NCBI GenBank assembly: GCA_019925795.1
Contig: CM034298.1
Coordinates: forward strand, 48,944,365 to 49,008,364
Length of the DNA: 64,000 nt
Direction of reading: 5' to 3'
From: Dendrobium chrysotoxum
Taxonomy: Eukaryota; Streptophyta; Magnoliopsida; Asparagales; Orchidaceae
Position 1 is the stretch's first letter, and every line of letters begins with the position of its first letter. Below the pieces are notes generated by a model. It was not told where the DNA came from. It saw only the letters and a program-made list of their open reading frames with translations, and searched no databases. The position numbers and the translations under genes are program-made. Below, piece after piece: positions 24,794 through 35,412 of this stretch.

Positions 24794-26453
24794 TCACGCT
24801 CTAAATGGTAAAGTTGAGGTTTTATTCAGAGAGGAGGCTTCACTTGGAGCCTGACTCTGGTATGTTCTAATGGCTGGTGGCCCCTGAGGTGCTGCAGTGA
24901 GACCAAGATGATGCTGGCGGTTCATGATCTCTTCCAGATGCAGTCTTTGCGTTCTCAGAGCAGTCAGATATAACGCCACTCCAAGGAAGACAGTAAGCAA
25001 GCCAAAAACTCCAGCCACTGCAAAGAGTCCTGGCCGAATAACTGGACATGTTTGCCTCGGCTGTGTCCAGTTGTACAGATGACCAGACTCAACACCTATA
25101 GCTATCATTAGAAGCACTTCAGCAATGGCGAAGCATACCCTGCACCCAAAAGAGCATGCCGCACACCAATTTGTGATTAATCTATTTATGTAACATGGGA
25201 AAAGAAACCAGGTGCCCTTGTTTACCAAATTGTGAGGAAGAGGACACAGGATTGCCATTTCTGGGCCTTAGCTGCAGGTGACAACGCACTCGGGTCACCA
25301 GTTGATGGCAATGCAATAGCTACTGATGCCAAGGGGCTGGTGATGGCAACAAGCATGTAAGCGTGCTCTGCGATCATGGCCACTGCAAAGAGAAGGAATG
25401 CGGCCAAGGCAAATGCCAGTGGAGTTTTCCCACTGCCACTGAAGGAGCACCTGTATCCTTTGCCACTGTCCTGGATGGTCAGGACCATCCATGTTGCCTG
25501 CATATTAGATTTTTGATGATATGATCCTCAAGAATAAAAAAATGTTTTTTTTACATTATTAAAATTAGTGGCACATAAAAAATTAGAAATATTTAATACC
25601 GTTTGATAATTAATTGAATGTATTGATGTTTTCAGAATGAATGATTGATAATTATGATTTCAAATTATGAATTTTTTTAATAATTTGAAATCAAATAAAT
25701 GTATTTAATGCCATCTAGCATGCATTGAAAATCTTCTATTCATGAAATATATGAATAAAATTAGATTTTTAAAAGAGTTTCTTTATATTATCCGATCAAT
25801 TTTATATTTTTACATTTTAATGAACTATTAAATAATCATAAAAGTTATTAAAATTTCATTCACATATAACTTAAGCCGTCAACAACATTCACTAATATAA
25901 TCTTGATCTTGCATTTAAAGATAGCACAAAATAGTAAATATACATATAAAAGGGAGGAAATGGAGCATTTTTAGGCTTATTACTCTAGAGCTCTTTGGAT
26001 TAGTGAAAAATAAATGTAAGAATTTTTTTTTTGCTTTTGTTGAAAGGAAAATGAATGCTATGTATTTTATAAGAAGGTTGTGATCGGGATGACCAGTAGC
26101 CGGTGGTGGGTGGCGGCGGGGCCGGGGTTGTCGGCGGCGGAAGCTCTACCGTTAAAAAATAAACAAAATTTAACAAGTCACTGAAGCTCTGACTGAAACG
26201 TCCAGAAAAAAAGTGAATGACAACGAACATTACAAAGCCCAGCTTACATATATTAATAAGGTGACACCAAGCAGGACTCCGGAGGTCAAATTGATTCTCT
26301 TACCTCGGATCTGGTGGCCTCGCCGGCGAGGCAGAGAATGAAACCAACGAGGCCGCAGAGCACCGACAACCCCACAAGGAAGGCAGCAAGCCTGCTACTA
26401 ACGTCAGCCGTGCGGAAGTTCCTGATGGAAAGATCATCATGCGTGATGGCCAT
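24794..26453 (-). CDS. DUF1218-family four-pass membrane protein, three exons, 255 aa
   Basis: Exons on the minus strand are 26453-26304, 25497-25226 and 25139-24794. Introns of 806 and 86 bp both have GT-AG ends and the frame is kept (phases 0 and 2), giving 768 bp with no stop. Four hydrophobic segments lie near residues 22-44 (AAFLVGLSVLCGLVGFIL), 75-100 (PLAFALAAFLLFAVAMIAE), 131-160 and 177-202. Conserved features include GEATRSE just before the first splice site, a Cys in YRCSFSGSGKTPLA, and NW plus Cys before the last segment. The C terminus is polar. DUF1218 proteins are plant-specific membrane proteins, some linked to secondary wall lignin and leaf symmetry; the exact role here is not known. 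I chose the ATG at 26453 because it leaves the short N terminus usual for the family; see the finding on upstream ATGs. Confidence 0.9.
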
Positions 26454-26618
26454 CTCTGATGATTCAGATGTGGTAATTCTTAAGCAAATTGAGCTCCGAT
26501 CCACGTATATAAAGGCATCAGGTGGCATCAGTCGGACAGCGGAGGAAGAGAGGAGACTGAGAAGAAAGGCATCGCTTGTAGGCGGTAGCATTTGCGTGAT
26601 CGTAGAGGGATTCTCTCC

Positions 26619-26627
26619 TTTTATATA
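26619..26627 (-). promoter_or_regulatory. TATA box of the DUF1218 gene
   Basis: TATATAAAAGG on the minus strand (core 26619-26627) is followed by a CT-rich stretch (about 26540-26580) typical of a plant leader. Start of transcription would be near 26590, giving a leader of roughly 135 bases. A second TATA-like TTTATATA at 26507-26514 would give a shorter leader. Confidence 0.55.
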
Positions 26628-27213
26628 TTCATTTTCTACAGCTTCACATCGTGCAAAGAGGAGTCCTTATGGAGGTAATCCTCGCATTGGGAATGTGGTT
26701 TTCGTAGTATTGTAGAGAGAGAGAGTGGAAAATCTGCGTTGGACGCAGGCATCAGATTTTTTTCTCCAGCATTTTAGTTCTGATCAATCCTTATAACTAT
26801 CGCGATGTCTCAAAGAAAGGCTAGTGCTTCGGTTCCCATAAATTTATGGTTCACTCTAAACAAGAGGGCGAGTAACTTTAGGTGTTGGATCCAAATTTGT
26901 TGGTGGATGATACTCACCCCACTAGCAGGCAAACCCTTAAACCTAAGTGAATAGAGAGAAAGATACTAGAGAAAATTCGTAGTAAAAACTTAATCAGTCC
27001 AGAATTCGAAAAGAGTCAAAAGATCAAAAAGATGCAAAATGCTCCTCATCCCTCGTTATTTATAGGTTTTTGAGGGTTACAAGAAATGCTACATCCTAAA
27101 AATTCAAAAATTATAATGATACAAAGACTACCCTAAACATTCGTTACCTCTTTATTGGCTGAGGGAAAGCAGGGGGTTGCAAGTAGAGATATGTTAATTT
27201 ATCTCTGGACGAG
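26628..27213. other. Upstream flank of the DUF1218 gene and possible LTR remnant
   Basis: A GA tract lies at 26714-26724. From about 26884 (TGTTGGATCC) the sequence resembles the end of an LTR read on the minus strand, with a TATAAATA box at 27057-27064 (minus). I found no matching other end or target duplication, so this is only a suspicion. The segment ends at GAG (27211-27213), the left target copy of the CACTA element. Confidence 0.35.
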
Positions 27214-27625
27214 CACTACAGGAAAAACAGCTATTACCGGCGGACAAAATCCGCCGGTAAAGTGAAAAATGCGCCGGAAAAATTTCCGGCGGATTTTCGA
27301 CGGAAAACTCTCTAACGGTAAAATGCGCGTCAGAAAAATATTTCCGTCGTATTTTTTGCGCCGGAAGTATTTCCGGCGGACAACCGGCGGATATGTTTGA
27401 CAACCCGACACCTTTTCTGTCGCCGTGTTCCGGCGAATAAGCCGCCCGAATTACCGGCGGAAATTCCGCCGCAAAAAAAGTGATGCTGATTTTTACAGTC
27501 GGATATCACCGTCGAATTATCCGTCGGAAGTTCCGTCGCATATTCCGCCGGAAATGTCGTCATATCGTATTTCCGACACACATACCGGTGGATAATCCGC
27601 CGGAAACCTATAGCAGAAAAAAAAC
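27214..27625. repeat. Left subterminal repeat array of the CACTA element
   Basis: GC-rich island in AT-rich surroundings with many short direct and inverted copies of TTCCGGCGGA, TACCGGCGG and CCGCCGGTAA or close variants. In CACTA elements such repeats bind the element's own accessory protein. ORFs predicted through it on both strands are artefacts of the repeat. Confidence 0.85.
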
Positions 27626-27888
27626 CTTCCTCACTTTGAAAAGTGATTTCCACATTTATATCTGCATACAAAAAATTACAATACAATATATATTCTACAA
27701 CATCAACAGTTACACGTAAACCAGAAGAGCATCATCTAGATAACAAATAATTAAACATGTACACAATAAACATATATAAGAAGAGTGTCATCAACAAATA
27801 TCTAAACATGTTCAAACAACAAATAGATATATATGTCCCAAAACACATAAATGCAGATGTCTACATCAGTAAAATAGATAAATAACGT

Positions 27889-29536
27889 CTACTCTGATTC
27901 AGTTTCATCCTCAGGTGATGCTGTACTCCTACCACTATTCATTTGCTCCCTCATCTTTTTTATTTCTTCTAACATTTGAGCTTGCTGCTGCTATATCTGC
28001 ATCTGCTGCTGCTGCATTTGCATCTACCAATCAACTTGGGCTTTCCATACCTGTTCTAGCTCGGCTGTAAAGGCAGCTATCTGTTAGATATATAAAGACT
28101 CCTGGGTACTAGATGAAAAACTGCCGCCACTAGATGTCTCCCCTTCAAATGCATAGGCCTGCGAGCCTAACCCGTATACTCTACCATGCTGCATTCCTCC
28201 TACCGCTTGCGACCAAGTGCAGTAGTCAGAATAGTCTGTTGATCCAGCAGAAGAACCTTCACCTGCTGCAATTTGACTCTCTCGAAGTCGTGTATACTCC
28301 TCCTATGAAAGTTAATAAAAATGTATGTAATTTATTCATAATATCACCAAAATTAAACTTATATACTTACATAGGCTCTCCTAGCACGCTCGTCAACCCA
28401 TTGCTGGTCCTCCTGCCGCTTGTGGGTATGACTATACAATTCAACAGGAGTCGGTTCTCTATCCAGCACCTATTTTTGTAATAGACATATATTAGTATTC
28501 TAATTAAAGTAAATTATTAAAATATTTTAAAATTTCTTACCAAACGTCTTCTGTGCTCAGTATGAGGAACAGAACCTCCTGTATGAAGGGAACTACCCAA
28601 GCCCCCCAACATCAGAAGATCTGTTCTGTCTATTTGATCTCTCCTTCTGGTATAATCTAGGCTACCCCAAGCACTGCTCAACTCTGCCCATACACCCTCA
28701 CCAATCCAGAGTGGTCGCTGGCCTGACTTTCTAATGTTGGTAAATATGTCTCGTATACGAGTCGAGCCACGCTTCTCAAAGTTCTTTCTGATTTTATCAT
28801 TATGTTGTGGCAGCCAATAAAAATCTTTCTGCATTTAAACACATACAATAAAAAATAAATAATTTTTTTAGCTTATATATATTAGATATAATAAAAAAAA
28901 TTTTATATAAAAACATACCTCAAACTCTCTAAACCACATGTCCCGTACTTCTTTCGGGACTTTCTTCCAAGAAATATAAGAAGCATCATATATGCTCCGT
29001 ATTATGTCCTGTATTTTATGCGTAGGCTCTTTTGATGGATGAAACCTGAAAGTAATATGTTGGTTGTCAAAAAAACTAATTCAATTCTATTTACATGACT
29101 AAAATAAAATTAGTACTTACGTGTCACCGTCAAGTTCAATCAACATGCGACCCTCTGTCGCCTGCTCTGCTACAACTGGGTAGGAAGGTCCGCCTGTAGT
29201 GGGCTGAGGTGGTGTTGTAGCGGGCTAAGGTGGTGGTGGGACATATGACGGATATGGATATGGAGGATGGGCACTATGATAAGGTGGGGGTGGGTAATAG
29301 GGGTAGAATGGAGTAGTCTGTGTAAGGTCCGGTGAAGATAAGTGTGGGTCTGGTGAATAGAACTGTGGGCTACTGGCTACAGGAGTAGGTATAGGCAGGC
29401 TAGTCTAACTCTGAGTAGCAGGCTGAGATGAAGAGGTGCCCTCAGTACGTGCAAGCCTACTAACAACAACCTTCTTGCTGCGCCTATCAAATATATTCTT
29501 TATCAATTCTCTCTAACGATCATCACCTAAAGCCAT
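27889..29536 (-). pseudogene. CACTA accessory gene, Transposase_24 (plant En/Spm) type
   Basis: Five exons on the minus strand: 29536-29121, 29045-28919, 28828-28541, 28469-28371 and 28302-27889. All have GT-AG introns and compatible phases (448 codons). Order of features: ATG, a short basic segment, a proline/tyrosine-rich linker, IYDASYISWKKVPKEVRDMW, KIRKNFEKRGSTRIRD, WAELSSAWGS, SSLHTGGSVPHTEHRRRL, WVDERARRAYEEYTRLRE, then Gln-rich coiled coil ending near IKKMREQMN. Five in-frame stops (three in exon 1, two in exon 5) interrupt it; see findings. Expected role: DNA binding at element ends, partner of the TNP2 transposase. Confidence 0.82.
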
Positions 29537-29708
29537 CTACACAAATATTTAAAAAATATTAGTAACAGAAATTATGAAAAAAAAATGAATATAAAATAGC
29601 ACAGGAATTAAATAAATACAAGTACAAAAAACTTTTAAATATAAAATAACGCAACAAATAACTAAATATAAGTACAAAAATTTCATTTTTAGTCAAAATT
29701 TATTTATC

Positions 29709-32700
29709 TTATGTTGATTCACTTTCATATGATGAAACTTCTGTACCACTAAGACTCGTCATGAATGTCCTCTATATTTAAATCCACTTCATCTAACTGC
29801 AACTCACTCTCAGTAGTTGTAATTTAATCGTCCACATCGTTAGCAACATCTTATATGTTTGACATAAACTCTTCTTGATGTGCTGGTGATATTGAAGTAG
29901 TCTTTTCAATAACTCCCATGGGTTTGGTCTTCATAACTACGAGCCAATCTTGTTTGCCTCGTACTCTACTCGGGTAGTTAGCAAAATAGACTTGGCTTGC
30001 CTGACTAGCAATGATGAATGAGTCAAACTTTAAATATTTTCTACCCCATTTAACTTCTGTTATACCGTACAATGGATGTATTCTTTGTACTTCTATTCTT
30101 TACTGGATCAAACCACTCACAATTGAATAGATACACATTATTCCCAACACCAGGATATTCTAACTGTAATATTTCTTCTAATACCCCGTAATACTCAGAC
30201 TCATCACCTGTATGGGTATTCCCTCTAACACATACACTAGAATTATCTATTTTTCTATCTTCACACTAATATTTGGTTTGGAATTTATAACCATTAACTA
30301 AGAAATTTTGATAACACTTTATCGCTCTATTTGGTCCCCAAGCTAGCTAAAGTAGTCCATGATATTGCAAATTACTACCTTCAGCGTGGACCTAGTTAGT
30401 AGATAAAGTATATTATTAGTATGCTTAATAACTAAATAAAGATATATTAATTGAAATGAATAGTCGAAATATGTACCATATTTTTAAACCAAATAGGAAA
30501 ATTTATTTCCACTATTTTTTAGACTTCTACTTGTTCTGTTGTATTCAATCTATCAATGAAACTCCTGTAAACATTAAGGTTTAGATTGAATGAAAGTATG
30601 CGTAATAAATTTATGAGCAAGCTTATTCATACTTACTCGAGATATGACTCAACTTCATCACAGTTAAGCAGGACATATAAAGTGGCAACTCGCATCTCTT
30701 TATCAGTCAAATAGCGCATGATACTAGTGCCTAAGGGTTCACCACTGCCATTGAATACAGATGAATTTAAAGATTGACCCACTTTTTCAGGTGCAGTGCT
30801 CTGACTTGATTGTGACGTTATTTCAAAGTAATACGAGCAAAATTGGATTGTCTTGTACATTAAATATGCTTCGCATATTGAGCCTTCAGGATGCGCTTTA
30901 TTCTTAGCAGTCTTCTTAAGTTTATTTAAGTATCTCTGAAAAGAAAACATCCACCGATACTGAACTGGTCCACCGACTCTAGCTTCATATGGCAAATGTA
31001 CGGGCAGATGCTCCATAGAGTCAAAGAAAATTGGAGGAAATATCTTCTCAAGTTTACACAGAATAAAAGGGATATGTTACTCCTTAAGAATCAGGTGCTC
31101 TGTATTTAATTTTGAAGAGCATAAATTTTTGAAGAAGATACTAAGCTCGATCAAGGGCTTCAAAATTTGATCCGACAGATAACTAAAGGCAGTTGGTAAT
31201 AGACATTGCATGAAGATATGACAGTCATGACTCTACATACCAAATAATCTCCTAGTTCTAATGTTAACACATCTGGTTAGATTTGAAGAATATCCATCAG
31301 GTACCCATAAACTCTTTACCCATTCACAAACAGTATGCCTCTGCTCTAAAGTCAAAGTGAATAGAGCTTTTGGTTTGAAATATTTTCCACTTCCACCATC
31401 CCTCAATTCTAATGATTTTCTCCTACAAATCTCCTTTAAGTTCATCCTTGCTTTTATGTTATCTTTGGATTTATCTTTGCTATCCATGACTGTATTGAAT
31501 ATATTATCAAAGATATTTTTCTATATATACATCACGTGTAAGTTATATCTGATCAAGTTTGTCCTCCAATATGGTAATAACCAAAAAATACTTTTCTTAG
31601 TCCAATTATGGTTGACACCATATCCTGACAATTTGTAATCAGCTAATGTTAGAGATTCCACTATTGTGGGGCTGGATCTGACTCTTTCAAATATTTCTTC
31701 ACTAGTTAATCTAGGAGGAGATAGTGACATAACCATTTTATTCTTAATAAAACTATCATTATTTAGCCTGAAAGGATGATCTGTAGGTAAGAACATGCGA
31801 TGACAATCGAACCAAGTGTTCTTCCCTCCGTGCTTTAAAGTAAATGACTTTATATGTTCCATGCAAAGTGGACAAGCTAATTTTCTAGAAGTGTTCCAAC
31901 CTGAGGGCATACCGTACGCGGGAAAATCACCAATTGTCCAAAGTAATGCTGCCCTCATAATGAAGTTTTGTTTAGTGGAGATGTCATATGTACTTATTTC
32001 CTCTTCCCATAATAGATTTCAATAATCAATTAATGGTTGTAAGAATACATCGATCTTTGCTTTTGGATTATGTGGCCCTAGAATGATAAGTGTCAGAAAC
32101 ATATAAGGAGTAGTCATGCACAACTCTAGTGGAAGATTATATGGTGTGAGTATGACTGGCCAACATGAGTAAGGTGAAGCAGACTGACTAAATGGAGTGA
32201 AATTATCTACGCATAAATCTAATCTTATATTTCTTGATTCTGAGGCGAAGGTGGGATATGTACGATCAAAATATTTCCAGACATCTACTTCTGATATATG
32301 TGTAATAAACCCTTCCTGTGAGATATGTTCTTTATGCCATCTCATATGTTCAGTATATCTCATTGATGCAGAAAATCGTTGCAGTCTAGGAATTATGGGT
32401 AAGTAAAATAACCTGCTGGCTGCTACTTCCTTCAGCTTTCTTTTTGTGATAGATTTTGGTTTAAATCTCGGTGCGTTGCAATGATGGCATGCAATATCTG
32501 ATTGAAAATCTTTGTAGAATAACATGCATCCATTGACACAACAATCTATCTTTTTGTATGTCAAACCAAGCTTGGAAACCAACTTCTTAGTCCGATATAA
32601 ATCTGTAGGAATTATGTTATCTGCTGGATTGGTTTCTTTAAGCAGTCCAATAAATTGATTAAAATAATCACGGGGGATATTATATTCTGGCTTGATACTT

Positions 32701-33208
32701 AACATTTTAACAACAACGGATAACCCTGAGTGAGTGGTGTAACCTTTCCATATTGGTTATTGGGAAGCATGCAACAAATCATAAAAATTTTGTGCTTCTT
32801 TATTAGGTGACTCTTCTGTATATTGTTCAAATTATGTTCCACTTGCATCATGAATTAAGTCCTCAAGATTAGGTATGATATGCTCTTCCTCATCTCTAGT
32901 AGCACTTGTCGATGGGAAGCATCGAGAATCGAAATGTGGTTCATACTCACAATGAGAAGTCTAGTATCAATATTCTGGCATGAAACCTCGACGATATAGA
33001 TCAACAGTTACGTCATATGGGCTAAGGTGCACCTGATTTTTATGTTTAGAATATAGGCAACGAAACTTTCCATCTGAGATGAAGCTGGGTAGTTGAGAAG
33101 CTGTCTGAATAAAAAATATTCACCCCCCCTAATGAACTCATCTGTTAATATCTTTAGTCTTTGCGCCAATCGATTATACATCCAACTTCTTTGAGTTCTG
33201 ATATCCAT
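29709..33208 (-). pseudogene. CACTA TNP2-type transposase gene, degenerate
   Basis: Minus strand, N to C. Transposase-associated domain (SWMYNRLAQR at 33190, SPYDVTVDLYRRGFMPEY near 32960 after a frameshift in a T run). TNP2/Transposase_21 core from 32705: PEYNIPRDYFNQF, PRFKPKSITKRKLKEV, ASMRYTEHMRWHKEH, FDRTYPTFASESRNIRLDLC, SCWPVILTPYNLP, DVFLQPLID; then ALLWTIGDFPAYG, LACPLCMEHI, KHGGKNTWFDCHRMFLP. DUF4218-like stretch EHLPVHLPYEARVGGPVQYR (about 31015) and DUF4216-like NCEWFDPV, FDSFIIASQASQV (30130-29960). At least eight stops and two frameshifts occur. Several stops replace Trp or Gln codons. An intron is likely near 30560-30640. Confidence 0.88.
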
Positions 33209-33384
33209 AATATATAGCCTATATATAATATTGACAATAAGGATATAAGTTATAATTACTTGCCAAAATAGTTACATACTAACATTGATAAAAAGATATG
33301 AAGGACAAATACTTCCAAATGACTTGTGTCAGATACTATTAGATGCAGACATATAGCTTCGACATGTCCCCCCGTGCACTAGCA

Positions 33385-33500
33385 AGATAGTCCTATCTAA
33401 GTTTGATGGAGAAATATAGAGAGAATAAGGATGATCTATATTTGATATTTATTGATTTAGAGAAAGCATATAATAAAGTTCCAAGAACAGCAAGCGAGCT
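33385..33500 (+). pseudogene. RTE-like LINE RT fragment B1
   Basis: Plus-strand translation gives LMEKYRENKDDLYLIFIDLE followed by KAYNKVPRT, the same RT block as in relic A (IFIDLEKAYDKV). It is about 35 codons long, lies inside the CACTA element and is in opposite orientation to fragment B2 immediately to its right. Confidence 0.75.
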
Positions 33501-33554
33501 CGAGGGTTTGACCAAGATATGTATGCATGAGCTATTGGCATCATTTCGTATCTA

Positions 33555-34186
33555 AGGGTACAACCACTCATCCACCTGAGCATCCTCATTTATGCAACGC
33601 TTAACTTAGAATTATGCTTCTCTTTTATTGGCCAACATTCGGCACCATAAAGCATTGCAGGTCTCACCACCATCTTATAAAAATTTCCCTTAAGTTTGAG
33701 GAGAGATTACTGTGTCAGGACACCGAACGTGTCTAGAAACTAATAAAAAAGTGCCACATCATTAGGTGCGCGGTACCGAGCGCAGTACCACTCGGTACCG
33801 ATCGGTACCGCTGTCTGGACAGAATAATTTTTCAAGTTTGAGGGGTACTTTTCTATCACACAATAAGCCCGATGCATTCCTCCACTTCAACCATCCTACT
33901 TGGATATCTAAAATGTGTACTCTTATTAATGACTTGATCGCCCAAAGTCACAATCCCCTCACTAGGTTTATTATTACTAAAATTACACTCCATATATTCC
34001 GTTTTAGATCTACTCAAGCGAAAAACTTTAGACTCTAAGGTTGACCTCCACAATTCTAATTTACCTTCCACTCCCTCTATAGTCCTATCAACAAGAATAA
34101 TATCATGAGAAAAAAGCATACACCAATGTACATCCTCTTGCAAATGTCTAGTGAGAACATCCATGACTAAAGCAAAAAATAAACTA
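33555..34186 (-). pseudogene. RTE-like LINE RT fragment B2
   Basis: Minus strand from 34180: FFALVMDVLTRHLQEDVHWC, MLFSHDIILVDRTIEGVEGK, LELWRSTLESKVFRLSRSKT, GDQVINKSTHFRYPS, then after an interruption LKLKGNFYKMVVRPAMLYGA and ECWPIKEKHN near 33620-33690. The catalytic FADD box reads FSHD, so RT is inactive. A short GC-rich insertion (about 33720-33830) with four GTAC-centred sites splits it. Same family as relic A at 17535-18640. Confidence 0.85.
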
Positions 34187-34362
34187 TGCGAAAGGGAGAA
34201 AGTTACCAACACAACAAGCAAGCTCCCAGCCATTTGGCATCAACAGAGCGAAGTCGAATAGCGTCAAGGAGAGAAGTCAAACTGCGTCGAAGGAGAGAAG
34301 TTCATCAATTGAGCGCGAACTAGCCGGAGTGAAGAATGCGAAAGGGAGAAAGTTACCTACAC
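34186..34362. repeat. Direct repeat ATGCGAAAGGGAGAAAGTTACC, copies 150 bp apart
   Basis: Copies at 34186-34212 and 34336-34362 differ at one position. The first abuts the 5' edge of LINE fragment B2. The 123 bp between them contains further GCG/GTCGAA-type short repeats. It is part of the CACTA subterminal region. Confidence 0.7.
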
Positions 34363-34410
34363 AAAGCGACCTCGAGGGTAGGGGCGAGGTCTAACAAGTA
34401 CGTCATCGAA

Positions 34411-34522
34411 GGAGCTCGAGGGCATGGACGTCGTTGAAGGAGCTCGAGGGCAGGGACGTCGTCGAAGGAGCTCGAGGGCAGGGACGTCATCGAAGGAGCT
34501 CGAGGGCAGGGACGTCATCGAA
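34411..34522. repeat. GC-rich tandem repeat, four units of 28 bp
   Basis: GGAGCTCGAGGGCAGGGACG plus TCGTCGAA, repeated at 34411, 34439, 34467 and 34495 with at most two differences per unit. A partial unit precedes it (34401-34410). Each unit has SacI- and XhoI-like overlapping palindromes (GAGCTCGAG). It sits inside the right end of the CACTA element. Confidence 0.88.
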
Positions 34523-34570
34523 GCAGTGAAGTTCAACCTAAGCGGAATGTCCTGAAGTCGAGGGAGGGGC

Positions 34571-34908
34571 CGATATATTGAAATTACCGGCGTATTTTCT
34601 GGCAGAAAATCCGCCGACCCACTTACCGGCGGCCAATCCGCCGGTAATACTTCGTCGGGTTTTAATTAACCCGGCGGTAAATTCGTCGGAATATCCGCTG
34701 GATATTACCGGCGGAATATGCGTAGGTATATTGAAAACACCGGTGCAATTCTGGCGGTTCAGCCTTCGAAAAGTTACTGATGCTATTTCTACCGGAAAGG
34801 CCGCCGTAAAGTTACCGGCAGAGAAATCCGTCGGTAATGCCGTTGTTGATTCCGGCGTAATTATATCCGCAAGAAATTCCATCGGTATTTCATTATTTTT
34901 CTATGGTG
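34571..34908. repeat. Right subterminal repeat array of the CACTA element
   Basis: Same CCGGCGG/CCGCCGG word family as the left end (for example TTACCGGCGGCCAATCCGCC near 34622), ending in the terminal inverted repeat at 34908. The two 114-codon frames across it on opposite strands are by-products of the inverted repeats. Confidence 0.85.
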
Positions 34909-35213
34909 GAGCTATGCACTAAGTAAATTTTGTACTATTAGCGAGCTTGGTAGTGCTTAGTAGGGGTAGGCAAGTCTACGAGAGAGTTCCCACTAGAGGA
35001 AAAATGTCATTTTCTGGTGGCCATTTTTGCTGAAAAATGAATAAAATTCTTTGGTAATTTATATTTCTAGTGGATTCTGACGGAAAATTTTTCGATGGTA
35101 AGTCACGCATCGGAAAACAAACACCATCGAAAAAATTCTGTTGGAGATATTTTCGGCCGATTTCCACCTGAAATTGCTTAGAAAAAAAAAATAAAATGTT
35201 ATTTAACCCTACT

Positions 35214-35330
35214 GGGCCCGTGAACCCGCCTGCTATCACCACGGGCCCGTGAACCTACCTACACTTTGTGGGCTCATGAACCACAGCCTGCCTGTGAACT
35301 CCGCGGGCTCATGAACCAGGCCTACCTGCA
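35214..35330. repeat. Imperfect tandem repeat of GGGC(C/T)C(A/G)TGAACC words
   Basis: Four copies of GGGCCCGTGAACC or GGGCTCATGAACC spaced roughly 28-34 bp, each followed by a C-rich (A)CCTGCCT-like stretch. It lies within the small CACTA element next to the tRNA-like segment. Confidence 0.65.
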
Positions 35331-35341
35331 CGACCCCCTAC

Positions 35342-35412
35342 CTATGTTGCGCGGGGTTCGAACCCTGTCCACTTCAATCACCATTTATCCAATGAGCTGC
35401 GATGCATAGAAT
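35342..35412 (-). pseudogene. tRNA-like segment with A- and B-box motifs
   Basis: On the minus strand a GGTTCGAACCC (perfect B box / T arm, with flanking GGG...CCC pairing) follows a CAGCTCATTGGATAA stretch resembling an A box / D arm. The spacing between the boxes is shorter than in a normal tRNA and no anticodon arm forms, so this is a tRNA relic or a tRNA-derived SINE piece captured by the CACTA element, not a working tRNA. Confidence 0.5.

Larger units (their letters stand above)
27214..34908 (-). mobile_element. CACTA (En/Spm-type) transposon, full length, degenerate
   Basis: Left end CACTACAGGAAAAACAG; right end, reverse-complemented, CACCATAGAAAAATAATG. The 3-bp duplication GAG flanks both ends (27211-27213 and 34909-34911), as expected for CACTA. 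Both ends are followed by subterminal arrays rich in CCGGCGG and its reverse. Inside, on the minus strand, are a TNP2-type transposase gene and a Transposase_24-type gene, both with stops. LINE fragments and a 28-bp tandem repeat lie at the 5' (right) end. Size is 7,695 bp. The damage means it is probably not self-mobile now. Confidence 0.92.

Noticed and set aside
26884..27140. Solo LTR upstream of the CACTA element
   Set aside because: A TATA box and TG start are suggestive, but no matching CA end with a target duplication was found; kept only as a note.
33385..34186. LINE inserted with a normal twin-primed 5' inversion
   Set aside because: In twin priming the inverted piece lies at the 5' side of the main piece; here it lies at the 3' side.
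35342..35412. Functional tRNA gene
   Set aside because: A and B boxes are too close, and no anticodon arm or acceptor pairing can be drawn.
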